Shown piece after piece: positions 8,728 through 21,355 of a stretch of 64,000 nucleotides of DNA. The stretch comes from Shouchella tritolerans (lineage in GTDB: Bacteria; Bacillota; Bacilli; Bacillales; Bacillaceae_D). The notes beneath the pieces were generated by a model. The model was not told the origin of the DNA. It made no database searches and was given only the letters and a program-made list of their open reading frames with translations. The stretch is taken from NCBI RefSeq assembly GCF_025770735.1, contig NZ_JAODPB010000007.1:62001-126000 (forward strand), read 5' to 3'. How positions within the stretch are numbered: position 1 is the first letter of the stretch; the number at the start of each line of letters is the position of its first letter. Position numbers and translations under genes: made by a program.

Positions 8728-9061
8728 ACTGGCTGGTTAGGGCAGGCCTCTTTTTTTTCCCTCTAAACCAGCACACGAACTGTGAGCCAAACTACGGTAA
8801 AAACGGGGCATTAATGAACCCCCTACTTATTCTTCGCAAAAAAGTAGGGGGTTCTTTACAGTCACACCGTTTACTAAACAGATTGGCTACTGCTTTCGCT
8901 GCCATTGATTCCAACACTTTTTCAAGTGGGTGGGAACTCGCTGTCTACTACTTCTCGCTCAAACTAAGCGATCCGTAGAGATACTTGGTTGATTCTATTT
9001 GGGCCAAATCTCGAATTTCTCTATGCAGGAGTATTCCACTTCATAAGGATCCACCGTCAAA
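8728..9061. other. Intergenic stretch with hairpins, no convincing gene
   Basis: Just after the small membrane protein lies an imperfect inverted repeat (CTGGTTAGGG with CCCTCTAAACCAG) around a run of eight T, then the strong hairpin listed separately. On the minus strand a short stretch near 8870-8940 reads SHPLEKVLESMAAKAVANLF, which looks protein-like, but stops surround it and no family is recognisable. Nothing else is supported. Confidence 0.4.
8816..8857 (+). terminator. Strong hairpin, probable terminator
   Basis: Arms GAACCCCCTACTT (8816-8828) and AAGTAGGGGGTTC (8842-8854) pair perfectly over 13 bases and are followed by a short TTT. It would end plus-strand transcription from the sugar-acid region. 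The T-run is short, so efficiency is uncertain. Confidence 0.55.
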
Positions 9062-12429
<3,368 letters not shown>

Positions 12430-12469
12430 CTCTCGACCCTCTCTTTGCCTTCATAGATTTCAAGATGAC

Positions 12470-12497
12470 CCACTGCATTTGCTGTATGATGCAGTGG
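12470..12497 (-). other. Hairpin between sulfatase and bglP genes
   Basis: CCACTGCAT (12470-12478) pairs with ATGCAGTGG (12489-12497), and the flanks extend the pairing weakly. There is no T-run, so it is more likely an mRNA stability or processing element within the operon than a terminator. Confidence 0.4.
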
Positions 12498-12550
12498 ACC
12501 ATCTCGTTTTACAATCCCGCCAAGTACTTAAATGGTCATATACGAAACAT

Positions 12551-14326
12551 CTAGTCTCCCCTAAGAGCTAGCTCTAATTGATAAAAGATAAAAGCTTGGT
12601 CTTGCTTATCTGTGTGTTCTAATATCCAATTCTTTAAATCTTGATCTGACACTGCATTACATTCACTTGTTTTTTTAAGACTGGCTCTTAACAACTCCAC
12701 TTTTTTATCTTTAATAGAAGCTACCATTGCTAAATAGCCTTCCTTAACAGCGTGATTAGAAAATTTGATATCCTCACAAACAATTTCTTGATTTCTATTA
12801 AACGCCTTATGTTCTGCCAATACATCTTCTACACAATTGATACGATCGAGACCATAGTAACGATAAAGGGATTCTGGGGCCTCGTTTTCCTTCATTAATT
12901 GCTTTAATTTTGCTATCATTTCAAATTCTTTTACTGGATCATGAAGGGGTTTTTTTTGGTTAGGATCATCTCGATAATTAAATAATTTATTCCCAAAGCG
13001 CTGATAACTTTTTGACATAAATTCAGTCGTTCTCATCTTCAACGTACTAATCCCTTTTGTAAAGGCAAAAGACTGATCCAATTCAGCACCCTGTAGTTCA
13101 TCTTCCGTAAAGCGCCTATTCATTCTCATTGGCATTAATGTATATTCATGCAGTTCCGCTTCTCTACCGGGCATTGGCCCTCTCATATAGATATAGTCAC
13201 CATCAACGACATTAATATTACTACCAAAATAACCAAACAAAGCAGCATCGCGAATCACTTCATCTGATTCAATTACCGAACTTAATGGTTTTCCCATCAT
13301 GAATTCTGGGATATCTACATGAAAGAATTCTAGTATAGTTGCAGGTATATCGATATTCTGTGCTAATTGATTTCTAGATTCATTTTGGACACCTAACTTT
13401 GGATCCCATATAAAGAATGGTATATGGGCAATTTCATTATAAACGGGCATGATGTTCTTGCCCCACCATTCATGTTCCCCTAAGAGTAGACCGTGATCCG
13501 TATTAACAATTAACATTGTATCTTCCCACATGTTATTCTCATCCATAAAATCTAATACTTTCCCTAAATATGCATCACACATGGTTAATAAAGCTTTATA
13601 ATATCCTCTCATCACATCTGCTTTTTCTGATGAAAAATGATCATGTGAATATTGGAGCCATCCGTTGAAATCGTCTTTTGAGAGCCCATATAATTTTAGA
13701 TACTTTTCAGGGACAAAAAAGGGCTCATGTGGATCAAAGCATTCAATTTGTAAGAACCATTGATCAGCATCCTTGTTCTCTTTCAAAAACCCCATACCTG
13801 CCTCGACAGTTCGAAATAAAGAGTGGTCTTTCTCCTGTTTCATATAGGTTCTGTTCACAAAATCTTGGGAAATACTCGCCTGCTTTCGTTTCTTTGCAAA
13901 ATCAGGAAGATGTTCTAACCCTTTGATATCGATTTCCTTGTCGACTTTCGCTTTCCAGTTGTCTCCTTCTTGCCCGCGAATCAGTTCGTATGAAGAATAA
14001 CGAGTATGATAAGTGGAACCACCGTCTCTCCAATAATGTTTATGATCCGTTACAAGATGGGTATAGATTCCATTTTGTTTTAATATCTCAGGCATGGAAT
14101 CATCAAAAGGTTCAATTGGCCCCCACCCGCGATGCAAAAAATTGTAACGACCTGTATGCAACTCTCTTCTTGCAGGCATACAAGGTAAGCTTCCAGCAAA
14201 AAAATTATCAAATTGAACGGTTTTTCTTTGTAACCGGTCAAAATTAGGTGTGATTACATCTGAATGTTCATAGGCGTTTAAGTAATTTCGTTTTAAGGTG
14301 TCAAACATAATTTGAATCGCTTTCAT
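12551..14326 (-). CDS. Cytoplasmic S1-family sulfatase (formylglycine type)
   Basis: The 591-residue protein begins MKAIQIMFDTLKRNYLNAYE, with metal-binding Asp, then carries the sulfatase signature SLPCMPARRELHTGRY: the C-x-P-x-R core whose cysteine is converted to formylglycine. NTDHGLLLGEHEWWGK provides further metal ligands. There is no signal peptide, so it should act in the cytoplasm, unlike most bacterial polysaccharide sulfatases. It heads an operon with a beta-glucoside PTS and a 6-phospho-beta-glucosidase, and a formylglycine-generating enzyme is encoded 2.2 kb away, so it is probably activated in this host. I infer removal of sulfate from an imported glycoside or its aglycone. Confidence 0.92.
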   Translation of the reverse strand: MKAIQIMFDTLKRNYLNAYEHSDVITPNFDRLQRKTVQFDNFFAGSLPCMPARRELHTGRYNFLHRGWGPIEPFDDSMPEILKQNGIYTHLVTDHKHYWRDGGSTYHTRYSSYELIRGQEGDNWKAKVDKEIDIKGLEHLPDFAKKRKQASISQDFVNRTYMKQEKDHSLFRTVEAGMGFLKENKDADQWFLQIECFDPHEPFFVPEKYLKLYGLSKDDFNGWLQYSHDHFSSEKADVMRGYYKALLTMCDAYLGKVLDFMDENNMWEDTMLIVNTDHGLLLGEHEWWGKNIMPVYNEIAHIPFFIWDPKLGVQNESRNQLAQNIDIPATILEFFHVDIPEFMMGKPLSSVIESDEVIRDAALFGYFGSNINVVDGDYIYMRGPMPGREAELHEYTLMPMRMNRRFTEDELQGAELDQSFAFTKGISTLKMRTTEFMSKSYQRFGNKLFNYRDDPNQKKPLHDPVKEFEMIAKLKQLMKENEAPESLYRYYGLDRINCVEDVLAEHKAFNRNQEIVCEDIKFSNHAVKEGYLAMVASIKDKKVELLRASLKKTSECNAVSDQDLKNWILEHTDKQDQAFIFYQLELALRGD

Positions 14327-14421
14327 ACCAAAATGCCTCCTTCCCCTGCATTCATCATTGTGATGTTATGATGGAAGTATAGTACATGAGTCATTATAAG
14401 AGAAGAATTTTTAGACATGTT

Positions 14422-14435
14422 GGGAAACGGTTTCA
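14422..14435 (-). promoter_or_regulatory. cre-like site upstream of the sulfatase operon
   Basis: The minus strand reads TGAAACCGTTTCCC, matching 12 of 14 positions of the cre consensus, about 96 bases before the sulfatase start. A TATAAT lies on the same strand at 14393-14398. This suggests CcpA control, but the match is imperfect. Confidence 0.45.
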
Positions 14436-14471
14436 TGATATGGGAATCAATCATTTTTCGCCGCTTTTATT

Positions 14472-14510
14472 AAAAGAAAAATAGGCTATCATCGAATATG
14501 CAATAGCCTA
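14472..14510 (-). terminator. Rho-independent terminator of the rpiR-type gene
   Basis: On the minus strand TAGGCTAT and ATAGCCTA form an 8-bp stem around a 13-base loop, followed by TTTTTCTTTT. It sits 8 bases after the regulator's stop and separates it from the sulfatase operon. Confidence 0.8.
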
Positions 14511-14517
14511 AATCATA

Positions 14518-15306
14518 TCATTTATTCTGTAACGTTTTATTCTTATACTCAAAATAATTATAGGCAACGATTTCAATAACACTGTAAAATGCACTCGAAG
14601 AAGAAAACCAACTGCTAAGCAATAATGAATTTTGATGGATATATACTGGAATACAGAAGGTTGCGTGATTCATTAACCAATTATGATGAGATCCAGTAAT
14701 GGCAAGGATGTTCACGTTCTTAATCAAGGGAATACTAAGCGCTTCCTTAAGAATGGTATTGTTTCCAGAACCGGAAAATACAACGATCAAATCATCTTCT
14801 GAAATTCTCTCCATCAACAATTGATAAATATTTGTGCCTATATCCATAGGAAATGTTTGCGTATTTTTGCCAACCCCTAAAAACATCCTTTGCATTTCTT
14901 TCGCTAAACTTTGTTGCATAAGCCCAGTTCCTGTTATATAAACATTTGGACTTCTATCAATCACTTCGCAAATAGGAGAAAGATTTATTTCGTTCAACTG
15001 ATTAACTGTTTGCTCTACATTGCTAATGACTATTTTTCCAAAGTCTTTTTGTGTAAAAGATTTTTCCGCTAAATGATTCTCCCACTTCATAAAGTTTTTC
15101 ATTTCCGTATAGCCAGAGAACCCTAGCTTCTGCGCAAATCGCAAAACAGAGGATTTAGAACTCAAACTCTTTTTAGCGAGTTCATTAATTCCTAAATCAT
15201 AGATATCGTTTTTATTCTCTAGTATAAACTTTGCCAAGACCTTTTCACCCTCACTAAAGGTCTGGTGGTGATCGTTCATTAATTCTTCTAGCTTCACTGA
15301 AATCAC
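14518..15306 (-). CDS. RpiR/MurR-family transcriptional regulator with SIS domain
   Basis: The 262-residue protein has an N-terminal helix-turn-helix (residues about 1-75, with LAKKSLSSKSSVLRFAQKLGFSGYTEMKNF) and a SIS sugar-phosphate binding domain (residues about 110-250, with VYITGTGLMQQSLAKEMQR and VVFSGSGNNTILKEAL). Such regulators sense phosphosugars, fitting control of the adjacent sulfatase-PTS-glucosidase operon by a phosphorylated glycoside. It is transcribed in the same direction but has its own terminator. Confidence 0.88.
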   Translation of the reverse strand: MISVKLEELMNDHHQTFSEGEKVLAKFILENKNDIYDLGINELAKKSLSSKSSVLRFAQKLGFSGYTEMKNFMKWENHLAEKSFTQKDFGKIVISNVEQTVNQLNEINLSPICEVIDRSPNVYITGTGLMQQSLAKEMQRMFLGVGKNTQTFPMDIGTNIYQLLMERISEDDLIVVFSGSGNNTILKEALSIPLIKNVNILAITGSHHNWLMNHATFCIPVYIHQNSLLLSSWFSSSSAFYSVIEIVAYNYFEYKNKTLQNK

Positions 15307-15514
15307 CTACTCATTTATTGGATTTTCGTTTTTCCTCTCCTATTCATGCTTATTGTTGTAGTATCATCCAAAGTTCTCATTTTATTTTATTTAATCATAG
15401 TATAAACAAATGAAATAATAAACCACTTACGATTTAGACAAATCCTAAAGACGCTGAGTTTCCCCTTGTCCGACAGGCTACAAATCTAAATTCCCTTGTA
15501 ATAAACATCCACAG

Positions 15515-15543
15515 GTGACACACCTCTATCGCAGAGATATAAT
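15515..15543 (+). promoter_or_regulatory. Sigma-A-type promoter for the lysR-type gene
   Basis: GTGACA (15515-15520), a 17-base spacer and TATAAT (15538-15543) give a strong match to the vegetative promoter, 52 bases before the start codon. A small inverted repeat, AGGTGACACACCT, overlaps the -35 and could be an operator. Confidence 0.65.
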
Positions 15544-15594
15544 GTTACGAAAAGAGCAAACAATGTCCGTGATAGACAAAAGGAGCCGGTCATT

Positions 15595-16488
15595 ATGAAC
15601 ATCCAATTATTGAAAACGTTTTGTTTTGTCGTAGAGACTGGTAGCATCAATCAGGCGGCTAAATCTTTATATTTATCTCAACCTGCGATAACGAAACAAA
15701 TCCATCAAATAGAAGCAGAATATGGAGCGCTCCTCTTTAATAGAAAAGACGGGAGGTTGATACTCACTGATAGTGGCCATGTGCTGTATCCGTTCGCTAA
15801 GTCGATCGTTCAAGATTACAACCAATCAAAGGAAGCAGTCATTGCAAAATTAAAAGGGTACGAGAGTACATTAAAAATAGGGGCTAGCCTCACAATCGGG
15901 GAGTACTTGTTACCAGGTTTACTGGGAAGATTTAAACATAAAAATCCGGATTTTCGTTTATCGTTATATGTAGAAAATACGCCAAACGTTTTAGAGCTTC
16001 TTTTGGACGATAGGATCGACCTTGCCTTAGTGGAAGGGCTTGTAGATGACGCAAAACTATCCATCGAAAAAGTAATAGAAGATGAGCTCGTTCTCATACA
16101 CGCACCAGACCATCCATGGAGCTTGAAAAATGAAGTCCAAATAGACGAAATAGCACAAGAGAGAATGATATGGCGAGAGCCCTCATCGGGCACGAGAGCG
16201 ATTATCACAAACTTCTTAAAGGAGTGGGGGATTTTAGGAAAAATAGAAAGCTATATGGAGCTTGGCAGTACACAATCGATAAAAAGTGCGGTAGAAGCTG
16301 GTCTTGGGATAAGTATTGTCTCAAGGCTAACCGTAGCCCGTGAAATTGAACAAGGGTTTTTACATGAAAAGAAAATACGTGATACGGTGTTAAAGCGTAA
16401 TTTATGGATGGTTTGGAAGCCAAAGAGATTTACCAAAAAAAGCGTTCAAGCATTTATGGAATATATACGAACGAAGGAAAAAAGGTGA
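15595..16488 (+). CDS. LysR-family transcriptional regulator
   Basis: This 297-residue protein has the LysR winged helix at residues 1-60 (FVVETGSINQAAKSLYLSQPAITKQI) and a substrate-binding effector domain (residues about 90-295). The overall look resembles CysL/CysB-like regulators of Firmicutes, but I cannot assign a ligand. It lies between the RpiR regulator and the FGE gene. The location in a sulfatase locus makes a sulfur-related effector possible, which is inference only. Its stop lies just inside the terminator of the convergent FGE gene. SD is AAAGGAG, 7 bases before the ATG. Confidence 0.9.
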   Translation: MNIQLLKTFCFVVETGSINQAAKSLYLSQPAITKQIHQIEAEYGALLFNRKDGRLILTDSGHVLYPFAKSIVQDYNQSKEAVIAKLKGYESTLKIGASLTIGEYLLPGLLGRFKHKNPDFRLSLYVENTPNVLELLLDDRIDLALVEGLVDDAKLSIEKVIEDELVLIHAPDHPWSLKNEVQIDEIAQERMIWREPSSGTRAIITNFLKEWGILGKIESYMELGSTQSIKSAVEAGLGISIVSRLTVAREIEQGFLHEKKIRDTVLKRNLWMVWKPKRFTKKSVQAFMEYIRTKEKR

Positions 16489-16512
16489 GGTTCACAATAA
16501 CTGAACTTCACC
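16474..16512 (-). terminator. Rho-independent terminator of the FGE gene
   Basis: On the minus strand GGTGAAGTTCA and TGAACCTCACC pair with one mismatch and are followed by TTTTTTCC. It begins 9 bases after the FGE stop and overlaps the convergent lysR-type gene's 3' end. Confidence 0.8.
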
Positions 16513-16520
16513 TCCAAAAA

Positions 16521-17486
16521 CTATGCATCCATTGCACAACGAAACCCTAAATTACCTGTAGCACTATCGATCGTATTCGAACTACGTGCTGCGACTCGAT
16601 ATCGATTACAGTAGGATTTATGGCAAAGATACGAGCCTCCACGCATGACTTTACCCTGCCCTGTTTTTGGCCCAACTGGATTTACCACCTCAGCTAAATC
16701 GGGTGTCCTCGTAAACCAGTCTGCACACCATTCCCAGACATTACCAGAAACATTATAGAGTCCATACCCATTGGGAGGAAAAGATTTGGCAGGCGCTGTC
16801 CCAACATAGCCATCTTCCTCTGTATTCTCGTTCGGAAAATCCCCTTGCCAAATATTACAATAGTGCTCTCCATTCGGTGTAAGCTCATCTCCCCAAGGAA
16901 AAAGCTTCTGCTCAAGCCCTCCTCTTGCCGCATACTCCCATTCTGCCTCTGTCGGCAAACGTTTTCCAGCCCACTTACAAAAAGCTACAGCATCATTCCA
17001 GCTTACCTGAATGACAGGGTGATCCATACGATCATCAATGTGTGAGCCAGGCCCCTCTGGTTGATACCAATATGCTTCTTCTACTGCATACCACCACGGA
17101 GTTTGCGGTAATGGTTTTGCCCGATCTGCTATACTCTTTGAAAGAAATGTATAAAAAACAAACGACCATCCGAACTTTTCCGACTCTGTCACATAGCCTG
17201 TCTCTTTAACAAAGGCACTAAACTCTTCGTTGGTTACCGCATAAGCATCGATATAGTATGGGGCAACCGTTATTTTTCTAATCGGCCCTTCGCCATCTGC
17301 TGGAAACCCTTCATTGTCTTCGGTTCCCATTAAAAATTCTCCTCCAGTAAGAGGGATCATTTTTTCTTTATATTTAATTTGTTGACCTTCTTCTATTTTT
17401 TTCGGTTGGTTTTCTGTTTTCATTATCCTTTTCATGTCTGCCCGACTTCCAGCACAGCAAGAACGTTGCGTATTTTCTTTATCCAT
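16521..17486 (-). CDS. Formylglycine-generating enzyme (sulfatase-activating, SUMF1 family)
   Basis: At 321 residues it carries FGE landmarks: PLTGGEFLMGTED, VTNEEFSAFVKETGY, RLPTEAEWEYAARGG, NVWEWCADWF and RGGSYLCHKSYCNRYRVAAR, where the two cysteines of CHKSYC match the catalytic copper-binding pair of true aerobic FGEs. It oxidises the signature cysteine of S1 sulfatases, here very likely the product of the gene at 12551. The N-terminus has a CCAGSR motif seen in many bacterial FGEs. It is monocistronic with its own terminator. Many FGE-like proteins lack the cysteine pair, so its presence strengthens the call. Confidence 0.94.
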   Translation of the reverse strand: MDKENTQRSCCAGSRADMKRIMKTENQPKKIEEGQQIKYKEKMIPLTGGEFLMGTEDNEGFPADGEGPIRKITVAPYYIDAYAVTNEEFSAFVKETGYVTESEKFGWSFVFYTFLSKSIADRAKPLPQTPWWYAVEEAYWYQPEGPGSHIDDRMDHPVIQVSWNDAVAFCKWAGKRLPTEAEWEYAARGGLEQKLFPWGDELTPNGEHYCNIWQGDFPNENTEEDGYVGTAPAKSFPPNGYGLYNVSGNVWEWCADWFTRTPDLAEVVNPVGPKTGQGKVMRGGSYLCHKSYCNRYRVAARSSNTIDSATGNLGFRCAMDA

Positions 17487-17941
17487 TTATATCGAACCCC
17501 TATATTTACATATTGACATTAGTATACATGAATGTTGTTTGATCATTCCATCCTACGAATTCATCCAATTGGTTATACCCTATTACAAATAGTGAAATCA
17601 TAGCATTAAACTTCCAAGATGATGTATGTATAGAAATTTGTCTCGGGGCAACTGTATGGATATACATTCCTTGTTCCCCTCCCTGTCATAAAATGATCCA
17701 TGATTCTTACAATTTGCATGTATCTTCCTCCATTAATGAACGGTAGCGCCTCTTTCAACCCGCTAACTAGTCTATTGATGTTTCACTTTGTGATAAAAAG
17801 TTGCTTTGTTGGGAGGGCTAAACTTATGAAATCTGCTTATTCTGTACATAATAAGAACGCTACTCTCGACTTTCAGGAGTTCATTCAATGACATAAAGGA
17901 TCATTTAAAAGATGGTCTGTTCATCAGAAAGGGGCATAAGG
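17487..17941. other. Intergenic stretch, no supported gene
   Basis: This AT-rich divergent region separates the FGE gene from the first lipid kinase. It should hold both promoters. A 63-codon open frame at 17700-17891 has no clear ribosome site or family match, and I do not call it. Confidence 0.4.
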
Positions 17942-18826
17942 ATGTATGCATTTATCATTAATAGAACTTCTGGAAACGGGAAGGGAGATCGTACATGGAA
18001 ACGTATCGAGAACATATTACAACAACAAAATCTCCCTTATATTGCTCGTTTTACAGAGGTTTCTCAACACGTATCCGAGATCGTCAAAGACCTTTTAAAT
18101 GAGGATGTTCAAACCGTTATTGTCGTGGGCGGGGATGGAACCATTCATGAGGTCGCTAATGAGCTTGTACATACGGATCTCTCTTTAGGAATTATTCCTG
18201 CTGGCTCTGGAAACGATTTCGCTCGTTGTATCGGTATACCAATGAATTATTCAAAGGCGTTAGAGAGAATTGTTTTAAATAATGGGATAAAAGTAGATTT
18301 ACTCAACCTTGGCAATCGATATTGCCTAACGGTAACCGGCATTGGTTTCGACGGGCAAATTGCGCGAAACGTGAATAAAGCCAAGTACAAACGTTTTCTG
18401 AACCACTTTCGACTAGGCGGGCTCGTCTATACGGTGAGCATGCTGGCAACCTTAAGGGATTATCGTCCGACGAAAATAGACATTACAGTTGACGGCAAAG
18501 AAATGACATTTTCAGAGGTTTGGCTTGTTGCTGTAGCCAATGCACCAAACTATGGGGGCGGAATTAAAATTTGTCCAGACGCCTCTTACAATGATGGAAT
18601 GCTAAACCTTTGTATTGTTCACGATATAAAAAGATGGGAGTTGTTACGATTGCTACCAAAAGCTTACAAAGGAAAGCATACGACAGATAAAAACGTCACA
18701 TTGTTAACAGGAAAGGAAGTGTATATTTCCTCTGAAAAACCTGTTCTTGTCCAAAGTGACGGCGAACAATTTACGGAAAGCCCGATCAACATAAGTGTGG
18801 TCAAAGACGCTCTTCGTGTTATGTGA
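17942..18826 (+). CDS. Diacylglycerol kinase-family lipid kinase (first paralogue)
   Basis: The 294-residue protein has the DAGK catalytic domain: FIINRTSGNGKG at the N-terminus, the nucleotide loop VVGGDGTIHEVAN and GIIPAGSGNDFAR, and a C-terminal beta-sandwich ending with QSDGEQF (the conserved D-G-E). It phosphorylates a lipid such as diacylglycerol using ATP at the inner membrane face. The ATG at 17942 was chosen because AAGGGG lies upstream and residue 2 onward fits the family. It opens the lipid cluster. The real acceptor is unknown; this family also includes YegS- and BmrU-like enzymes. Confidence 0.9.
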   Translation: MYAFIINRTSGNGKGDRTWKRIENILQQQNLPYIARFTEVSQHVSEIVKDLLNEDVQTVIVVGGDGTIHEVANELVHTDLSLGIIPAGSGNDFARCIGIPMNYSKALERIVLNNGIKVDLLNLGNRYCLTVTGIGFDGQIARNVNKAKYKRFLNHFRLGGLVYTVSMLATLRDYRPTKIDITVDGKEMTFSEVWLVAVANAPNYGGGIKICPDASYNDGMLNLCIVHDIKRWELLRLLPKAYKGKHTTDKNVTLLTGKEVYISSEKPVLVQSDGEQFTESPINISVVKDALRVM

Positions 18827-18849
18827 ACATCTATTCAGTCAAGTTTCTA

Positions 18850-19593
18850 TCACTGGGACGAATGTGCATTGAATAGGAGTGTAGCTAGTATCGGTAAATG
18901 ATCGGAGCATTCCGGCAAAGATGTGAAAACGTTCATATCGATGATCTGAATAGGAGAGGTTACAAATATATAATCTAACCTAAGTCTCGGTCTGGTCGAA
19001 GGATACGTATATCCGTTCCCAACCCCTGCTTTTCTCCAAGCGTCAACAAATCTTTGATTGAATTTTTTCCACCGATTCGTACCGGGACGCATATTAAAAT
19101 CGCCAAGAAGTACTGTAGGGTGGTCCTCTCTTTCCGTTCTATCTAAAATAAAAGCGGTCTGTTTTTGGTGTAAGAAAGGATTGAGGCTTAGATGGGTTAC
19201 ATACATGTTTAATCGCTGCTTGTTTAAAAGAACAGTGGCTTCTAATAGCGAACGATTCTCCGCATGGTAGCCAGTGACAGGAAAAAGGTGACTTTTACTT
19301 TTTTCAATCGGATAACGAGATAGAAGTGCATTTCCATATTGGCGGTCTTCTGCAAACGGGTTTGATTTCAACGTTAAAGCCGGGCTAAAAGCGTAGTCAA
19401 ATGATAAATACTTTGCTAACTCTGCAACTTGATCTTTATAATCACTTCTTTTTGAAAAATGTTTGTCCACTTCGTTAAGACCAATGATATCCGCTCCGCT
19501 TTTTTCGATGACACTCGCCGTTCGCCCAAGGTTCACTTCTTTGTCAATCCCTTTACCGTGATGAATATTAAACGTCATTACTTTTATCTCCAA
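18850..19593 (-). CDS. Endonuclease/exonuclease/phosphatase (EEP)-family phosphoesterase
   Basis: The 247-residue protein shows the EEP set in order: TFNIHHG (Asn), GLNEVD (metal Glu), YVTHLSL (His), LLGDFNM (Asp/Asn) and SDHLPI (catalytic His). The family includes sphingomyelinase-like and inositol phosphate phosphatases as well as nucleases. There is no signal peptide. It is convergent with the first lipid kinase (24 bases apart) and divergent from the alkaline-phosphatase-fold gene. In this setting a phospholipid or head-group phosphodiesterase is plausible. Confidence 0.88.
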   Translation of the reverse strand: MEIKVMTFNIHHGKGIDKEVNLGRTASVIEKSGADIIGLNEVDKHFSKRSDYKDQVAELAKYLSFDYAFSPALTLKSNPFAEDRQYGNALLSRYPIEKSKSHLFPVTGYHAENRSLLEATVLLNKQRLNMYVTHLSLNPFLHQKQTAFILDRTEREDHPTVLLGDFNMRPGTNRWKKFNQRFVDAWRKAGVGNGYTYPSTRPRLRLDYIFVTSPIQIIDMNVFTSLPECSDHLPILATLLFNAHSSQ

Positions 19594-19694
19594 GTCTACA
19601 ATCCCCTTTCTCTAATAAGTATATTGAACGAATTTTAGGTAATAATACATCCATGTATCTCTGTCAAATCCTTTGGAAAGGAACGGATCACTTT

Positions 19695-21263
19695 ATGGGA
19701 CTCCTATTACTGGTCATATTCGCCTTATTCATCATAGGTGTATATAGATACTTCCGACAAAAACGAGACCAAGAAAAAAACAGCACTTCCTCCTTACAGA
19801 ATCATACTTCGGGAGGCGTCATTGTATTGGTCATTGACTCATTGATGGATAAACCATTGCAAGATGCCATTAAAAACAATAAAGCACCAGCTTTAAACTA
19901 TTTAATCGAAAAAGGCCAGTACTTTCCTAACGTTGTTAGTTCATTCCCGACAATGTCCGTAACGATCGATACTTCATTGTTAACAGGCACGTATCCGGAT
20001 CAACATAAAATCCCAGGTCTTGTTTGGTATGATAAAAAAAACAATAACCTCATTAGCTACGGTAGTGCATGGCAAGAGATCCTTATGCTTGGTGTAAAAA
20101 ATGTGTTAAACAACGCCCTTTATCATTTGAACAACAGCCATATCAGCCCGGATGTCCGCACTATTCACGAGGAATTGGCACAAAACGGAGAACAGTCAGC
20201 GTCTGTCAATGCTCTTGTTTACAGGGGCAGCACCTCTAAACAACTTCGGCCACCACGGCTTGCCACCTTTTTTAAGTTATTGCCTCACGAAATCCATATA
20301 AAAGGGACATCGCTTTTTTCTTTCGGATCGCTTTCACAACTGAACCCTAAAAACCGGTATGGCCATTTATGGCAAGCATATGGCTTAAACGACAAATTCA
20401 GTACGTCCGAAATGATCCATTTGATAAAGAACGGAAAGCTACCAAAATTTACGATCGCATACTTCCCGGTTAATGATAAAGACGTGCATAAAAAGGGACC
20501 AAAGACAACTGTGGGAATTGAAAAGGTAGACCATGAAGTACAAAAACTTCTAAATACATACGGCTCGTGGGATGAGGCATTAAAGGAAAATGTGTGGATT
20601 GTGATGGGAGATAGCGGCCAGGCACGGATTGGCAATGATAAACATGCATTAATTGATTTGCCACTCCTTTTAAAGAATTACCGGATACCAACATTATCGA
20701 AATCGGTACAACATGATGATCAAATTGTACTTGGATTAAATGAACGAATGGCCTATGTCTATTTACTGGACAACCATCTTGATTCGACGTCGATCGCTAC
20801 TCTCCTCAAAAAAGATCAACGAATCGGCTTTGTCGCATGGCGAAAAGGAGAAGACATCCATGTCGCTTCGTCAGAATACGAAACAGTCTTCTCCTTCCGA
20901 AATGGTGGACAATATATTGATCAATACGGACAATCATGGTCGTTAGAAGGCGAAACCCCAATTTTAGACATAACGATCAACGAAGAAAAACGCATTTTTT
21001 ATGGGAATTATCCTGACCCATTAGCGAGATTATTAGCTGTATTTCGTTCCCATGAAGGTCGTTTCCTCGTCGTTGATGCAAAGCCTGGATTTGAGTTTGT
21101 TCGTAGTGGGAGTCCTAACTACAAAGGCGGTGCAGCACATGGCTCCTTACATGCGGACGATTCTCTGGTCCCAATGATTGTAACCGGAACGAACACCCGT
21201 CCAGAACATTTACGGATTGTTGACCTAAAAAAATGGATCATGCAATTAATGAAGACTAGATAG
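19695..21263 (+). CDS. Membrane-anchored alkaline phosphatase-fold phosphodiesterase
   Basis: The 522-residue protein starts with a transmembrane segment (GLLLLVIFALFIIGVYRYF) and continues with a type I phosphodiesterase/nucleotide pyrophosphatase domain: VLVIDSLMD (metal Asp), SSFPTMSVTIDTSLLTGTYP with the catalytic Thr, and later MGDSGQARIGN and GAAHGSLHADDSLVP. The last looks like the metal-ligand His pair. It should face the outside of the cell. An upstream in-frame start at 19653 adds 14 residues but lacks a good ribosome site. Together with the EEP protein it would provide hydrolysis of phospho-head groups. Confidence 0.87.
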   Translation: MGLLLLVIFALFIIGVYRYFRQKRDQEKNSTSSLQNHTSGGVIVLVIDSLMDKPLQDAIKNNKAPALNYLIEKGQYFPNVVSSFPTMSVTIDTSLLTGTYPDQHKIPGLVWYDKKNNNLISYGSAWQEILMLGVKNVLNNALYHLNNSHISPDVRTIHEELAQNGEQSASVNALVYRGSTSKQLRPPRLATFFKLLPHEIHIKGTSLFSFGSLSQLNPKNRYGHLWQAYGLNDKFSTSEMIHLIKNGKLPKFTIAYFPVNDKDVHKKGPKTTVGIEKVDHEVQKLLNTYGSWDEALKENVWIVMGDSGQARIGNDKHALIDLPLLLKNYRIPTLSKSVQHDDQIVLGLNERMAYVYLLDNHLDSTSIATLLKKDQRIGFVAWRKGEDIHVASSEYETVFSFRNGGQYIDQYGQSWSLEGETPILDITINEEKRIFYGNYPDPLARLLAVFRSHEGRFLVVDAKPGFEFVRSGSPNYKGGAAHGSLHADDSLVPMIVTGTNTRPEHLRIVDLKKWIMQLMKTR

Positions 21264-21355
21264 TACAGGGCTGCCCACCGACCAAAGTGATTTTGGTTTG
21301 TTTTGCGATACGTGATCACCATATAGTCAAAGCCGCATTTCTTCGTTATTTGACG

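Noticed and set aside
8870-8940. Protein-like minus-strand stretch SHPLEKVLESMAAKAVANLF
   Set aside because: Bounded by stops with no start, no site and no family; kept only as a note.
17700-17891. 63-codon plus-strand frame before the first lipid kinase
   Set aside because: No good ribosome site and no family resemblance; likely chance.
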